A DNA stretch of 64,000 bases from Vreelandella songnenensis (GCF_003002925.1 NZ_PVTK01000001.1:434001-498000), one strand, 5' to 3'; counted from the stretch's first letter, positions 10,096 to 20,111 are shown. Notes: generated from the sequence alone by a model not told the origin. A program made the numbers and translations.

Positions 10096-10344
10096 AGCGG
10101 TCAACCCTGTTGTCAGCCCGTGCTGTAAGCCGCACGAATAAGCATGTTATAACCTGTTCTCACTCACTGTTTCCAAGCGCTTCAACTCACTTGCCAGACA
10201 CAAGTTCACATGCCCGAAGGGTTTAAACGCGGTATTAACCCTGCATTGTAACGATTTGGCACACAAGCTGCATTTATTCGATGTAATTGCTCGATGCAAG
10301 TGCTTGATGAACTCAGAAAACAGACGGCTGATGAGGAGACCCGC

Positions 10345-12105
10345 ATGGCGTCGTTCGAAGACACGGTTCATGGTTACCTGACACACCTTTATGGCCCTCG
10401 GGCCGACGAGGTCATGCGCCGCTTGCAGCAGCACCTCGAGCATTTCCGTTCATCCACCGCCGCCGCGGGCGCTACCGCCCCATCCGCCGGTCAGGCACCA
10501 ACCTGGAGCGAAAAGGATCAGTGGCTGATCTGTTATGGTGATTCCATTGTGGATAACGAGACGCCGCCGCTGGCCGTACTCGATGATTTTCTGCAGGCAC
10601 GCCTGGATGACCGTATCAGCGGAGTTCACGTGCTGCCCTTCTTTCCCTGGAGCAGTGACGACGGTTTCTCGGTCATTCACTACCGCGAAGTCAATCCCGA
10701 ACTTGGCGATTGGCACCACATTCAAGCACTGGCCAGCCACTATGACGTGATGGCCGACCTGGTGCTCAACCACGTTTCCCGCGAGTCGCTGTGGTTCGTC
10801 GACTATTTGAGCGGCAGCCAGCCAGGCCGCGACTACTTTATCGAAGTCGATCCGGACACCGACGTTTCCGCCGTGACCCGCCCGCGCAGCAGCCCGCTTC
10901 TGGTGCCGGTATCCACGCGCCGCGGCACCCGCCACCTGTGGGCGACCTTTTCAGAAGACCAGCTCGATTTAAACTTTGAAAACCCGGACGTGCTGCTCGA
11001 GTTCGTGGGCATCTTGCTGTTCTATCTTGAACAGGGCACGCGCATGATCCGCCTGGATGCGGTGGCGTTCTTATGGAAGCGGCTTGGCACTTCCTGCATT
11101 CACCTGCCCGAAACCCATACCGTGGTACGCCTGCTGCGTGCCATCGTCGACCACGTGGCCCCGGGGACGCTGCTGGTGACCGAAACCAACGTGCCCCACG
11201 AAGAGAACCTCAGCTACTTCGGGCTCGAGCGGCTGCCGGATGGCCCGCCCGACGAAGCCCACATGGTGTATCAGTTCACTCTTCCGCCGCTTTTACTGCA
11301 CACCTTGACCCGGGGCGAGTCCGACACCCTCCAGGCCTGGCTCTCGAGCCTGCCGGTGCTGCCCAGCCACTGCACCTACCTGAACTTTACCGCCAGCCAT
11401 GACGGCATCGGCGTGCGCCCACTGGAGGGACTACTGCCGGACCACGAGCGCGATGCGCTGCTGGAGTTGATGCACCGCTTCGGCGGTTTTGTCAGCATGC
11501 GCAGTAACCCCGACGGCAGCGACACGCCCTACGAGATCAACATCACCTGGTTCGAGGCCATGCGCGGCACCCGTCGCGGGCCGGACCCGTGGCAGGTCGC
11601 CCGCTTCTTGTGCAGCCAGGCGATCATGCTGAGCCTGCAGGGCATTCCAGCGCTGTATATTCATACGCTGACCAGCACGCTCAACGATGTAGAAGGCGTC
11701 GAGCGCAGCGGTCGCCTGCGCTCGATCAATCGCCGGCGCTGGCAGCGCAGCGAGCTTGACCTGCTGCTGGATAATACCGCCAACCCCACCCACTATATAT
11801 TCCACGCGCTGTGTCGACTGCTGGAGCAGCGCCGCCAGGAGCCCTGCTTTCATCCGAGCGCGGCGCAGCGAGTGCTTGTCTCGTCGCCGGCGCTTCTGGC
11901 CATCGAGCGCGGCCCGCTGGCCGATGGGCGCCGGCTGCTGGCACTTTACAACGTGACCGACAATCCCCTGCCGTTAAGCGAGGCGGGTGAGGCCGTTACT
12001 CAAGCACTTGAGCAGCACCGCTGGCGCTCGCTCGACCCAGCAGGCCCGAACGTGGATGAGACCCTGCCGCCCTACGCCGCGCGCTGGCTGGTGGCCATGG
12101 TGTGA
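10345..12105 (+). CDS. GH13 subfamily 18 sugar phosphorylase (glucosylglycerate/glucosylglycerol phosphorylase-like)
   Basis: A 586-residue alpha-amylase-fold enzyme of the sucrose-phosphorylase type. The (beta/alpha)8 barrel shows VHVLPFFPWSSDDGFSV, MADLVLNHVS, GTRMIRLDAVAFLWKRLGT (nucleophile Asp about 238), LLVTETNVPHEEN (acid/base Glu about 280) and ASHDGIGVRPL (transition-state Asp about 353). The longer lid and the LDAVAFLWK motif fit the branch holding glucosylglycerate and glucosylglycerol phosphorylases better than true sucrose phosphorylase, but the substrate cannot be fixed by eye. Such enzymes release glucose 1-phosphate from compatible solutes. ATG 10345 has GAGGAG eight bases upstream and is preferred over an upstream in-frame start. 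It stands alone. Confidence 0.85.
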   Translation: MASFEDTVHGYLTHLYGPRADEVMRRLQQHLEHFRSSTAAAGATAPSAGQAPTWSEKDQWLICYGDSIVDNETPPLAVLDDFLQARLDDRISGVHVLPFFPWSSDDGFSVIHYREVNPELGDWHHIQALASHYDVMADLVLNHVSRESLWFVDYLSGSQPGRDYFIEVDPDTDVSAVTRPRSSPLLVPVSTRRGTRHLWATFSEDQLDLNFENPDVLLEFVGILLFYLEQGTRMIRLDAVAFLWKRLGTSCIHLPETHTVVRLLRAIVDHVAPGTLLVTETNVPHEENLSYFGLERLPDGPPDEAHMVYQFTLPPLLLHTLTRGESDTLQAWLSSLPVLPSHCTYLNFTASHDGIGVRPLEGLLPDHERDALLELMHRFGGFVSMRSNPDGSDTPYEINITWFEAMRGTRRGPDPWQVARFLCSQAIMLSLQGIPALYIHTLTSTLNDVEGVERSGRLRSINRRRWQRSELDLLLDNTANPTHYIFHALCRLLEQRRQEPCFHPSAAQRVLVSSPALLAIERGPLADGRRLLALYNVTDNPLPLSEAGEAVTQALEQHRWRSLDPAGPNVDETLPPYAARWLVAMV

Positions 12106-12346
12106 CGAGGCAGCCATGTAAACGCTAGCCAAGAAACACTAGACATGGAACAAGGCGCAACACGTCGACCAGCGCGGGAAGCAGGCATAGCCATGATGAC
12201 CGCGCTGATTGGCAGAAATCCCAGGCATGCAAAAACACCCGGATGCATCAAGCAGCGGGCAACACGATGAAACGCATGGGAATTGCCGGCATCAACGTCA
12301 AGTTGAACCTGGCATTAGCCTTGAAAACAGCGGAAAAATAAAGAGA

Positions 12347-12422
12347 TGGCTCCTCGAGCAGGACTCGAACCTGCGACCCAATGATTAACAGTCATTTGCT
12401 CTACCAACTGAGCTATCGAGGA
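12347..12422 (-). tRNA. tRNA-Asn (GTT)
   Basis: A 76-nt cloverleaf with encoded CCA. The anticodon loop CTGTTAA carries GTT and the T loop is GGTTCGAGTCC. It is the last of three in transcription order. It differs from its two sisters by a G-C pair in the T stem, a compensated change. Confidence 0.95.
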
Positions 12423-12476
12423 ATCACGCGCTACCTGAGACGGCTGACCGAACAGATAGTAAAAGTGGATATAGCT

Positions 12477-12552
12477 TGGCTCCTCGAACAGGACTCGAAC
12501 CTGTGACCCAATGATTAACAGTCATTTGCTCTACCAACTGAGCTATCGAGGA
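12477..12552 (-). tRNA. tRNA-Asn (GTT)
   Basis: A 76-nt cloverleaf with encoded CCA and anticodon GTT, identical in sequence to the copy at 12600-12675. Confidence 0.95.
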
Positions 12553-12599
12553 ACAACCTTAAGCTATTGTGTTTCAAGCAGAGCCACCACGCGGTGTGT

Positions 12600-12675
12600 T
12601 GGCTCCTCGAACAGGACTCGAACCTGTGACCCAATGATTAACAGTCATTTGCTCTACCAACTGAGCTATCGAGGA
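12600..12675 (-). tRNA. tRNA-Asn (GTT)
   Basis: A 76-nt cloverleaf with encoded CCA and anticodon GTT. It is the first gene of the minus-strand Asn array, so the promoter is probably in 12676-12800, between it and the divergent miaB. Confidence 0.95.
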
Positions 12676-12858
12676 ACTGCTCAAACACGGTGCGTAGTAT
12701 ACTCATAGAAACTTTCAGGTCAAGTATCGATTATGGGTGAACGCTAGCCCCGGGTTTGTTGTGCCCGTATAATAGGGGTTATCCAAAAGTGGCAATGCCC
12801 ACGACCCGACACTTCATTCATCCCTCGTCCCCCGACGACCCATAGATGACAGGTACCG

Positions 12859-14202
12859 ATGGCGAAGAAGCTCTTCATCAAAACGCACGGCTGCCAAATG
12901 AACGAGTACGACTCCTCTCGCATGGCGGATCTGCTCGGCGAATCTCATCAGCTTGAACTGACCGACAACGAGAAGGAAGCCGACGTTATCCTTCTCAACA
13001 CCTGCTCGATTCGTGAAAAGGCCCAGGAAAAGGTATTTCACCAGCTTGGGCGCTGGAAAAAGCTCAAGGATGCCAATCCTGACCTCGTGATTGGCGTAGG
13101 TGGCTGTGTGGCGAGCCAGGAAGGCGAAGCGCTGCGCAAGCGTGCGCCGTTCGTGGACATGGTGTTCGGGCCGCAAACCCTGCACCGCGTACCTTCCATG
13201 CTCGATGCAAAGCGCAGCAACCAGATTGCAGCGGTTGACGTTACCTTCCCGGAAATCGAGAAGTTCGACCACCTGCCCCAGCCCAAGTCCGACGGTGCCA
13301 CTGCGTTTGTCTCGGTCATGGAAGGCTGCTCGAAGTACTGCACCTTCTGCGTGGTGCCCTATACCCGCGGTGAAGAAGTCTCGCGTCCTTTCGAGAAGGT
13401 AATGGACGAGGTCATGCACCTGGCCGATCAGGGCGTGCGCGAGATCAACCTGCTGGGCCAGAACGTCAACGCTTACCGGGGCGATAACGAAGACGGCGAT
13501 GAAATCGATCTTGCCGAGCTGATCGCCTGCGTAGCCGCCGTGGATGGCATTGACCGCGTGCGCTTTACCACTTCCCACCCGGTCGAGTTTACCGACAGCC
13601 TGGTGGATGCCTACGCGGACATTCCAGAGCTGGTCAGCCACCTTCACCTGCCGGTGCAGTCGGGCTCCGATCGCATTCTAAGCGCCATGAAGCGTGGCCA
13701 TACGGCAGAGGAGTACATCGAGAAGATGGAGCGCATCCGCGCCAACCGCCCGGACATCAGCTTCTCGTCTGACTTCATTATCGGTTTCCCCGGCGAAACC
13801 GAGGAAGATTTCGAAGCCACCATGGATCTGATCCACCGGATCGGCTTTGATCATTCGTTCAGCTTTGTCTACTCGGCGCGCCCCGGCACACCGGCGGCTT
13901 CGCTACCGGATGACACGCCGGAAAGCGTCAAGAAGCAGCGCCTGGCGATTCTCCAGGACCGTATCCTGCAGAACGTGGCCCAGATCAGTCGGCGCATGGT
14001 AGGCACCACCCAGCGCATTCTGGTCACCGGCTTCTCGCCCAAGGACCCCGGCCAGCTTTCCGGACGCACCGAGAACAACCGGGTGGTCAACTTCCGCGCG
14101 GCCAATCCTACCGAGCTGATCGGCTACTTCGTGGATATCGAGATCACCGAGGCCTTCCCCAACTCGCTGCGCGGCGAGCTGGCATCCTCCGAGCGTTATT
14201 GA
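12859..14202 (+). CDS. miaB: tRNA-2-methylthio-N6-dimethylallyladenosine synthase
   Basis: A 447-residue radical-SAM methylthiotransferase that adds the 2-methylthio group to i6A37 of tRNAs. The UPF0004 domain supplies Cys12, Cys49 and Cys83 for the auxiliary 4Fe-4S cluster. The radical-SAM motif CSKYCTFC (Cys157, 161, 164) follows, and a C-terminal TRAM domain starts near residue 380. The length matches the family. It begins the miaB-ybeZ-ybeY-corC-lnt series, in the usual gammaproteobacterial order. Confidence 0.97.
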   Translation: MAKKLFIKTHGCQMNEYDSSRMADLLGESHQLELTDNEKEADVILLNTCSIREKAQEKVFHQLGRWKKLKDANPDLVIGVGGCVASQEGEALRKRAPFVDMVFGPQTLHRVPSMLDAKRSNQIAAVDVTFPEIEKFDHLPQPKSDGATAFVSVMEGCSKYCTFCVVPYTRGEEVSRPFEKVMDEVMHLADQGVREINLLGQNVNAYRGDNEDGDEIDLAELIACVAAVDGIDRVRFTTSHPVEFTDSLVDAYADIPELVSHLHLPVQSGSDRILSAMKRGHTAEEYIEKMERIRANRPDISFSSDFIIGFPGETEEDFEATMDLIHRIGFDHSFSFVYSARPGTPAASLPDDTPESVKKQRLAILQDRILQNVAQISRRMVGTTQRILVTGFSPKDPGQLSGRTENNRVVNFRAANPTELIGYFVDIEITEAFPNSLRGELASSERY

Positions 14203-14225
14203 ACGCTCTCTTATCCCAGGTAATT

Positions 14226-14245
14226 GCCCCGACCCCGGTCGGGGC
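14226..14245. other. 20-bp palindrome between miaB and ybeZ
   Basis: GCCCCGACC pairs with GGTCGGGGC across a 2-base centre. There is no T-run after it on the plus strand, so it is probably a transcript hairpin that stabilises or attenuates rather than a full terminator. Confidence 0.6.
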
Positions 14246-14289
14246 AGTAAGCTGAGAGCTACATACATCAACTGACGGGTTTCCTACTC

Positions 14290-15369
14290 TTGAGCCAGCC
14301 ATCATCTCAGGCCAATCGCATCATTACCCTAAGCCTTGAACCCAACGACCCGCAGCGTCTTGCGAGTCTTTGCGGCCAGCAGGACGAGCACTTGAAGTTG
14401 ATTGAAAGCCGGCTGGATGTGACGCTGCGCAACCGCGGCAACATGTTCCAGCTTGCCGGAGCGGGCAACCGCATCAAGGCAGCGGCTAACGTACTTGAAC
14501 ACCTTTACCGGGAGACCGCGGCAAGCGAGCTCTCTGCCGATACCGTACACCTGTTTCTACAGGAATCCGGCCTTGAAGCGCTGGAGGAAGAAGAGGACAG
14601 CGAAGGCGGCAGCGGCGACGTGGTCATGCGCACACCGCGTACCATGATCAAGCCGCGCGGCCTCAACCAGCAGCGCTACGTGACTAGCATCCGCGAGCAC
14701 GATATCAATTTCGGTATTGGCCCGGCGGGCACCGGCAAGACCTATCTGGCTGTGGCCGCCGCGGTCGAGGCGCTCAACCAGCAGGAAGTGCGCCGTATCC
14801 TTCTGGTCCGCCCGGCAGTAGAAGCCGGTGAAAAGCTGGGGTTCCTGCCCGGCGATCTGGCCCAGAAGATCGACCCCTACCTGCGCCCGCTGTACGACGC
14901 GCTGTATGAAATGATCGGCTTCGAGCAGGTCGCCAAGCTGATCGAGCGCCAGGTCATCGAGATAGCGCCGCTTGCCTACATGCGCGGACGTACGCTGAAC
15001 AACTCCTACATCATTCTCGATGAGAGCCAGAACACCACGCCGGAGCAGATGAAGATGTTCCTGACCCGGATCGGCTTTGGCTCGACGGCGGTCATCACTG
15101 GCGACATCACCCAGGTCGACCTGCCGCGCGGACAGCGCTCGGGCCTTTCTCAGGTGCTGGATGTCCTCAAGGACACCCCTGGCATCGGGGTGACTCACTT
15201 TGCCGCCAAGGACGTGGTACGCCATCCCCTGGTACAGCGCATCATCGAAGCCTACGACGAATTCGAGTCGCAGCAGGAAGTCGAAGAGCGCGCCCGCCGC
15301 GAGGTTCGCCAGCAAGAGCGTGAAGCGCGCATGCAGGCCCAGGAGCGCCGCGGAGACTCACCGCGATGA
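14290..15369 (+). CDS. ybeZ: PhoH-like ATPase YbeZ
   Basis: A 359-residue P-loop NTPase. An N-terminal KH-like segment ([19 protein letters not shown]) precedes the PhoH core with Walker [12 protein letters not shown] near residue 143 and Walker B-like [22 protein letters not shown]. YbeZ works with YbeY in ribosome and rRNA metabolism in gammaproteobacteria. The start is the TTG at 14290; no in-frame ATG fits the conserved N-terminus. The C-terminus is a charged tail rich in Arg, Glu and Gln. The stop overlaps ybeY by 4 bp. Confidence 0.93.
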   Translation: MSQPSSQANRIITLSLEPNDPQRLASLCGQQDEHLKLIESRLDVTLRNRGNMFQLAGAGNRIKAAANVLEHLYRETAASELSADTVHLFLQESGLEALEEEEDSEGGSGDVVMRTPRTMIKPRGLNQQRYVTSIREHDINFGIGPAGTGKTYLAVAAAVEALNQQEVRRILLVRPAVEAGEKLGFLPGDLAQKIDPYLRPLYDALYEMIGFEQVAKLIERQVIEIAPLAYMRGRTLNNSYIILDESQNTTPEQMKMFLTRIGFGSTAVITGDITQVDLPRGQRSGLSQVLDVLKDTPGIGVTHFAAKDVVRHPLVQRIIEAYDEFESQQEVEERARREVRQQEREARMQAQERRGDSPR

Positions 15370-15827
15370 CCGATATCGTGATCGACCGTCAGGCGGCGAT
15401 CGATGAGCCTGCACTGCCGACTCTTGAACAGCTCACCCACTGGGTGGGCTGTGTGTTTTCTCACCACCCGGACGACGAACGCGACGAGCTGACCATCCGC
15501 TTCGTGGATGAAGCGGAAAGCCAGACGTTGAACCGCGACTATCGGGGCAAGGACAAGCCGACCAACGTGCTGTCGTTTCCGTTTGAGAACCCGCCCGGCA
15601 TCACACTGCCGCTGCTGGGTGATCTGGTCATCTGCCACGCGGTAGTGGCCAGGGAAGCCGACGAGCAGCACAAGCCCCTGGTCAATCACTACGCGCACAT
15701 GGTGATTCACGGTACGCTGCATCTGATGGGCTATGACCATATCGAAGAGCAGGAAGCCGAGGCGATGGAGCAGCTTGAGCGTACGCTGCTGGCCAGGCTC
15801 GATATTCCTGATCCTTATCATGTTTGA
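15366..15827 (+). CDS. ybeY: Endoribonuclease YbeY (16S rRNA maturation)
   Basis: A 153-residue single-strand endoribonuclease needed for 16S rRNA 3'-end maturation and ribosome quality control. The zinc motif HMVIHGTLHLMGYDH fits HxxxHxxxxxH. LNRDYRGKDKPTNVLSFPFE is the other signature. It is translationally coupled to ybeZ by an ATGA overlap. Confidence 0.96.
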   Translation: MTDIVIDRQAAIDEPALPTLEQLTHWVGCVFSHHPDDERDELTIRFVDEAESQTLNRDYRGKDKPTNVLSFPFENPPGITLPLLGDLVICHAVVAREADEQHKPLVNHYAHMVIHGTLHLMGYDHIEEQEAEAMEQLERTLLARLDIPDPYHV

Positions 15828-15958
15828 GCCAAAAGCCGTTACATTGACCCAGCGTGGCTGGTATAACGCTTCGTGTCAGTGCTAAAACGTTGGCTGGCAC
15901 ACTGCCTATCCATGCACGTGAAGACACCTGCTTGCCCTGTAAACAAGAGATTTGACGC

Positions 15959-16843
15959 ATGAGCGAAGACCGATCGAGCAACCCCAATCAAAAATCCTGG
16001 CTCGAGAAACTCTTTGGCGCCCTAACCGGAGACTCCGACGAACCCAGCTCGCGCGATGAGCTGATGACGTTTTTACGCCACACGGCAGGCAAGTTGAAGC
16101 TGGATCAAGACGCCATCATGATCATCGAAGGGGCGCTTGAAATCAGCGATCAGCAGGTGCGCGAGGTGCTGATTCCCCGCTCCCAGGTCTCGGCCATTGC
16201 CCTTGATCAAGCAAGCGATGGCTATCTGCCGCTCATTCAGGAAACCGGCCACTCACGCTACCCGGTCATTGGCGAAAACCTGGATGACATCAAGGGCATT
16301 CTGCTGGTCAAGGACCTGCTGCCGCTGCTCTCCCAGACCCAGGAGAGCCGCGATGCATTCAAGCTCGATGACGTGCTGCGCCCGGCCATGTTCATCCCGG
16401 AATCCAAGCGGCTCAACAGCCTGCTCAAGGAGTTTCGCGATACCCATAACCATATGGCGATCGTGGTGGATGAGTACGGCGGCACCGCCGGCATCATTAC
16501 CATTGAAGACATTCTCGAGCAGATTGTCGGCGATATCGAAGACGAGCACGACACCGACGAAGAGGACGATATCCGCACGCTGGAAAACGGCCACTTCGCC
16601 ATTCGCGCCCTCACGCCCATCGAAGACTTCAATGACCGCTTTGGCACCGAATTTTCCGATGATGAATTCGACACCGTCGGGGGTCTGGTGATGCAGCAGT
16701 TTGGTCACCTGCCCGGCCGCGGTGAGCACACCCGTTTTGGCGGCTGGCGCTTTGTCATCCTCAATGCCGACAACCGGCGCATTCGCCTACTGGAAGCCTA
16801 CCGCGACAGCGAAGCCGCAGACGACGAGCCGGAAAACGACTAG
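15959..16843 (+). CDS. corC: CorC/HlyC family transporter-associated protein YbeX
   Basis: A 294-residue cytoplasmic protein with two CBS domains (about 65-190; VREVLIPRSQVSAIALD and MFIPESKRLNSLLKEFRDTHNHMAIVVDEYGGTAGIITIEDILEQIVGDIEDE) and a C-terminal CorC_HlyC domain (about 205-285). The E. coli homologue has been linked to magnesium/cobalt efflux and to ribosome-related phenotypes. A 131-bp gap separates it from ybeY and 16 bp from lnt. Confidence 0.93.
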   Translation: MSEDRSSNPNQKSWLEKLFGALTGDSDEPSSRDELMTFLRHTAGKLKLDQDAIMIIEGALEISDQQVREVLIPRSQVSAIALDQASDGYLPLIQETGHSRYPVIGENLDDIKGILLVKDLLPLLSQTQESRDAFKLDDVLRPAMFIPESKRLNSLLKEFRDTHNHMAIVVDEYGGTAGIITIEDILEQIVGDIEDEHDTDEEDDIRTLENGHFAIRALTPIEDFNDRFGTEFSDDEFDTVGGLVMQQFGHLPGRGEHTRFGGWRFVILNADNRRIRLLEAYRDSEAADDEPEND

Positions 16844-16859
16844 CCGATAGGATATCACC

Positions 16860-18332
16860 ATGGGGCCGACGCCCGTTTTCATGCTTCAACTGCTGCTGGC
16901 GCTTGTCGCGGGCGGCTTTACCACGCTTACCGCCTCCCCCTTCGAACTCTGGTGGCTTGGGCCGGTGGCCATTGCCCTGCTGTATGTAGGCCTGCACACC
17001 CTGACGCCTGCCCAGGCGGCACTCAAGGGCTGGCTTTACGGGCTGGCCCTGTTTGCCAGTGGCACCTCCTGGGTCTACGTCTCGATTCACGACTACGGCT
17101 ATACCGGCGTGCCGCTGGCGGTGTTTCTGACAGGGCTGTTTGTTGCCGTGCTGGCGCTTTTCTACGCCGGCACCTTCTGGCTCTACCGGCGTTTTTTCGG
17201 CGCCAGGCTTGCGCTATTGACCTTCGCTGGCGCCTGGGTGCTGGGCGAGGTGCTACGCACCTATCTCTTTACCGGTTTCCCGTGGCTGCTGCTGGGCTCA
17301 GGCTACGTTGATTCGCCGCTTGCCAGCTGGGCGCCAATCGGCGGGGTTTACCTGCTTTCGCTGCTGGTGGTGCTGAGCGGCACGCTCGCTGCCGAACTTC
17401 TCATGCGCCGCCAATGGTGGGCAGTTGCCCCCTTGGCCGCCATCTGGCTTGTTCCGCTGGCGCTTCCCCAGCAGTGGACCACCCCGGCCGAGACGCCCAC
17501 CCGCGTGGCGCTTTTACAAGGCAATCTTCCCCAGCTGCTGAAATGGACCCCGGATGGTCAGCGCATTGCCGCCAATACCTACAGCCGCTTGACCGCTGAG
17601 GTTGCCGATGAGGCGGATATCATCATCTGGCCGGAAACCGCCCTGCCGATGATGGAAGCCCAGGCCCGCCCGGTGCTCGAACGCGTGCAGGCCAACCTGC
17701 CGCCTGGCGTAGCGCTGGTGACGGGGATTGTTCAACTCGATGACGCAAACCGTTATTACAACGGCGTGATCGGTGTGGGCAATGTCGAGGGCAGCTATCA
17801 GAAAGAGCACCTGGTGCCGTTTGGCGAGTACCTGCCGCTTGAGAGCGTGCTGCGTGGGGCCATCGACTTTTTCGACCTGCCCATGTCGAGTTTCACCAAA
17901 GGTGCTTCTGAACAGACGCCCATGCAGGCCTCAGGCATAAGCCTTGGCAACGCAATCTGCTACGAGATCATCTACCCGCAGCTGGTCGCTCGTCGTGCCG
18001 AACAGAGCGATGTCCTGCTCACCGTTTCCAACGATACCTGGTTTGGCGCCTCCATCGGCCCGCACCAGCATTTGCAGATGGCAAGGCTCCGGGCGCTGGA
18101 GAACGGCCGCTATGTGATACGTGCCACCAGCAACGGCATTACCGCGATCATCGATGACCAGGGCCGCATCACGGCACAGGCGCCACAGTTTGAAACCACG
18201 TCGCTGGTCGGTGAGTTCTACGCCATGCAGGGGTCAACGCCGTTTACGCGGACCGGTAGCTGGCCTGCGTGGCTGCTGGCCGGGCTCATGCTGCTGCCGG
18301 GGCTTTACTTGACACGTTGTCGCGGCAAGTAG
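16860..18332 (+). CDS. lnt: Apolipoprotein N-acyltransferase
   Basis: A 490-residue inner-membrane enzyme that adds the third acyl chain to lipoproteins. About six N-terminal membrane segments (10-200) precede a nitrilase-like periplasmic domain carrying the triad Glu259 (WPETALP), Lys315 (YQKEHLVPFGEY) and Cys367 (NAICYEIIYP). A final membrane helix lies at about 463-482. It follows corC directly, as in many gammaproteobacteria. Confidence 0.96.
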   Translation: MGPTPVFMLQLLLALVAGGFTTLTASPFELWWLGPVAIALLYVGLHTLTPAQAALKGWLYGLALFASGTSWVYVSIHDYGYTGVPLAVFLTGLFVAVLALFYAGTFWLYRRFFGARLALLTFAGAWVLGEVLRTYLFTGFPWLLLGSGYVDSPLASWAPIGGVYLLSLLVVLSGTLAAELLMRRQWWAVAPLAAIWLVPLALPQQWTTPAETPTRVALLQGNLPQLLKWTPDGQRIAANTYSRLTAEVADEADIIIWPETALPMMEAQARPVLERVQANLPPGVALVTGIVQLDDANRYYNGVIGVGNVEGSYQKEHLVPFGEYLPLESVLRGAIDFFDLPMSSFTKGASEQTPMQASGISLGNAICYEIIYPQLVARRAEQSDVLLTVSNDTWFGASIGPHQHLQMARLRALENGRYVIRATSNGITAIIDDQGRITAQAPQFETTSLVGEFYAMQGSTPFTRTGSWPAWLLAGLMLLPGLYLTRCRGK

Positions 18333-18397
18333 GCGGCGCCTGCGCGCAGCGCTATAATGCGTCCATCTAACCCACTCAGGTGAAATAGGGTAACGCC

Positions 18398-18736
18398 ATG
18401 CTTAAATCACGCCCCTTTATCCTGCTCGTTGTGCTCCCACTGGCCCTGATCGTCGTACTGGGCGCGGCCATCTTTGGCAGCCAGGCCCTGTCGGATAGCC
18501 ACGTGGATAGCGACATTCAGCGCGCCCTGGCCCAGAAGCTCGATACCTCCAGCGACATCGAGCTTTCCCAGCTGCAGAAGGTGCAGTACGGCTACGGTAT
18601 TTGCGGACTCTACCGTACCTCGTCGTCGGAAAATGGCTATGCGTCGTTCTTCTACGACACCGATAGCGAGAACGTGGAACTGGATATCAATTCGCGCCTG
18701 TACAAATCGCGTTGCGGCCTCTCTTCGGTGTGCTGA
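18398..18736 (+). CDS. Hypothetical membrane-anchored protein
   Basis: 112 residues. One N-terminal hydrophobic segment (residues 7-28) acts as an uncleaved anchor or signal, followed by a small periplasmic domain. Three cysteines (ICGLY, RCGLSSVC) lie in the exported part, two near the C-terminus, and could form a disulfide. No family is recognised. A ribosome-binding-like AGGGTAACGCC precedes ATG 18398, and a terminator follows about 30 bp after the stop, so it looks like a genuine short gene. Confidence 0.7.
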   Translation: MLKSRPFILLVVLPLALIVVLGAAIFGSQALSDSHVDSDIQRALAQKLDTSSDIELSQLQKVQYGYGICGLYRTSSSENGYASFFYDTDSENVELDINSRLYKSRCGLSSVC

Positions 18737-18766
18737 GCGGTGAGGTAAAACAAGGCAGCGTAAAAC

Positions 18767-18801
18767 AAAAAGGGGCAGCGCCATGGCGCTGCCCCTTTTT
18801 T
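18767..18801. terminator. Bidirectional intrinsic terminator
   Basis: Two 12-base arms of a perfect palindrome centred at 18783/18784 (arm AGGGGCAGCGCC), flanked by A-run and T-run. It separates the plus-strand 112-residue gene from the minus-strand SCO1 gene and should serve both. Confidence 0.9.
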
Positions 18802-18820
18802 ATCGCTGATTACCCAAGCA

Positions 18821-19402
18821 CTATCCGCCCTGCGACGCCAGGCGCTTGATATCCGCCTCAGCGTCCGACACCGGGTGGCTGTCGCGCATCAGAAACTGCG
18901 CCTGGCCTTCGCGATCAAAGGCAAAAACGGCGCTCGAGTGGGTTACCAGGTAGTCACCGTTCTCGTTCTCTTCACCATACTCGTAGGCGATGCGGTAGCG
19001 GTTGGTCACCGCGTCGATTTCCGCCTGCTCGCCGCTCAAGCCGATAAACTCGGGGCCGAAGGCGTCAGTGTAGCGTTTCAATACCTCAGGGGTGTCGCGG
19101 CTCGGGTCCACGGAGATAAACAGCACCTGGATATTGTCGCGGGTCTCGTCATCCAGATCGCGGATGGTATCGCCAAGCCTTGAAAGCGTGATCGGGCAGA
19201 CATCCGGGCAGAAGGTATAGCCGAAGTAGACCAGCGTCGCCTTTCCCCGGTAATCCTCACCGTGTACCGTTTCGCCCTCTTCATTGGTCAGCGTGAAATC
19301 GAGCGGGGGCATGATGTCGCCAATATCCGTCGTACGCCAGCTCTGATCACTGCAGCCTGCCAGCACGAAAGACGCAAGCCCCGCGAACAACAACTTATAC
19401 AT
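18821..19402 (-). CDS. SCO1/SenC/PrrC family copper-chaperone lipoprotein
   Basis: A 193-residue thioredoxin-fold protein with a lipobox (FVLAGCS, Cys16) and the copper-binding CPDVCP motif at about residues 71-76, plus the partner His of the family near residue 160 (THSSAVFAF). SCO proteins deliver copper to the CuA site of cytochrome c oxidase. AGGAAG upstream of ATG 19402 supports the start. It lies 18 bp downstream of the PCuAC gene, forming a two-gene copper unit; no oxidase gene is in the window. Confidence 0.93.
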   Translation of the reverse strand: MYKLLFAGLASFVLAGCSDQSWRTTDIGDIMPPLDFTLTNEEGETVHGEDYRGKATLVYFGYTFCPDVCPITLSRLGDTIRDLDDETRDNIQVLFISVDPSRDTPEVLKRYTDAFGPEFIGLSGEQAEIDAVTNRYRIAYEYGEENENGDYLVTHSSAVFAFDREGQAQFLMRDSHPVSDAEADIKRLASQGG

Positions 19403-19420
19403 GAATCACTTCCTATCAGG

Positions 19421-19888
19421 TTACAGAGAAGCCGGAGAGACAACGTCAAACGTGACCGGCAGGCGCTGCTCATCGCTGAACTCGAGCACGACCTCCGCCT
19501 TATCGCCTTCGCTCAATGCCTCGATGCGGCGCATGAACATCAGGTGATGGCCCTTGGGCGCAAACTCGATACGCTCACCCGGGGCAATGTCGAGTGATTC
19601 GATGGCGTGCATGTGCGCCATGCCCTCGTGCTCCGAGCTTACGTGCATCTCGACGCTTTCGAACGCCGGGCTTTCAGCGCCCACCAGCGTCACGGTTTCT
19701 TCACCTGAGTTTGCAAGCTCGAAATAGCCCGCACCGGGAGTATTGCCGGGCAGCAGGCTCAGCCGGGCGTTGCTCACTTCGAGAGTGCTTGCCTGGGCAA
19801 CACCCGTACCCAGCATCAGGGCCAGGGCGCCGAGTGCGAGCCCCCGGCAGGCACGATTGTTCAGCACGTCGAATACGTTACTCGCCAT
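19421..19888 (-). CDS. PCu(A)C family copper chaperone
   Basis: A 155-residue exported protein: a signal peptide (about 1-33, GLALGALALMLGTGVAQA) then a PCuAC domain. The copper ligands of the family are visible as EMHVSSEHEGMAHMHAIE and PKGHHLMFM (His and Met rich). PCuAC proteins load copper for cytochrome oxidase assembly together with SCO proteins, consistent with its neighbour. GAGGAG lies upstream of ATG 19888. Confidence 0.93.
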   Translation of the reverse strand: MASNVFDVLNNRACRGLALGALALMLGTGVAQASTLEVSNARLSLLPGNTPGAGYFELANSGEETVTLVGAESPAFESVEMHVSSEHEGMAHMHAIESLDIAPGERIEFAPKGHHLMFMRRIEALSEGDKAEVVLEFSDEQRLPVTFDVVSPASL

Positions 19889-20041
19889 TATTCACTACTC
19901 CTCAAAGGAATTGCTGCCGCGCCGCCAGTGCCGTGTCAGATACCATTTCGCGCCTGGGCGCTGCGCCAAAATCCTGGTTACCATAGCCCGAACCGGGGCC
20001 TGGACAAACCACCTGCGACATTATGTCAATCGCGGAAAACC

Positions 20042-20076
20042 ACCAAGCCCTGACCAGCGACGGCCAGGGCTTGGTA
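20042..20076 (-). terminator. Probable terminator of phaC
   Basis: An 11-bp stem, ACCAAGCCCTG (20043-20053) with CAGGGCTTGGT (20066-20076), followed on the minus strand by GGTTTTCC. The T-run is short, so efficiency is uncertain. Confidence 0.55.
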
Positions 20077-20111
20077 GCGATACCCCCTATCCCTTCAGTG
20101 CAGAACTTGCC

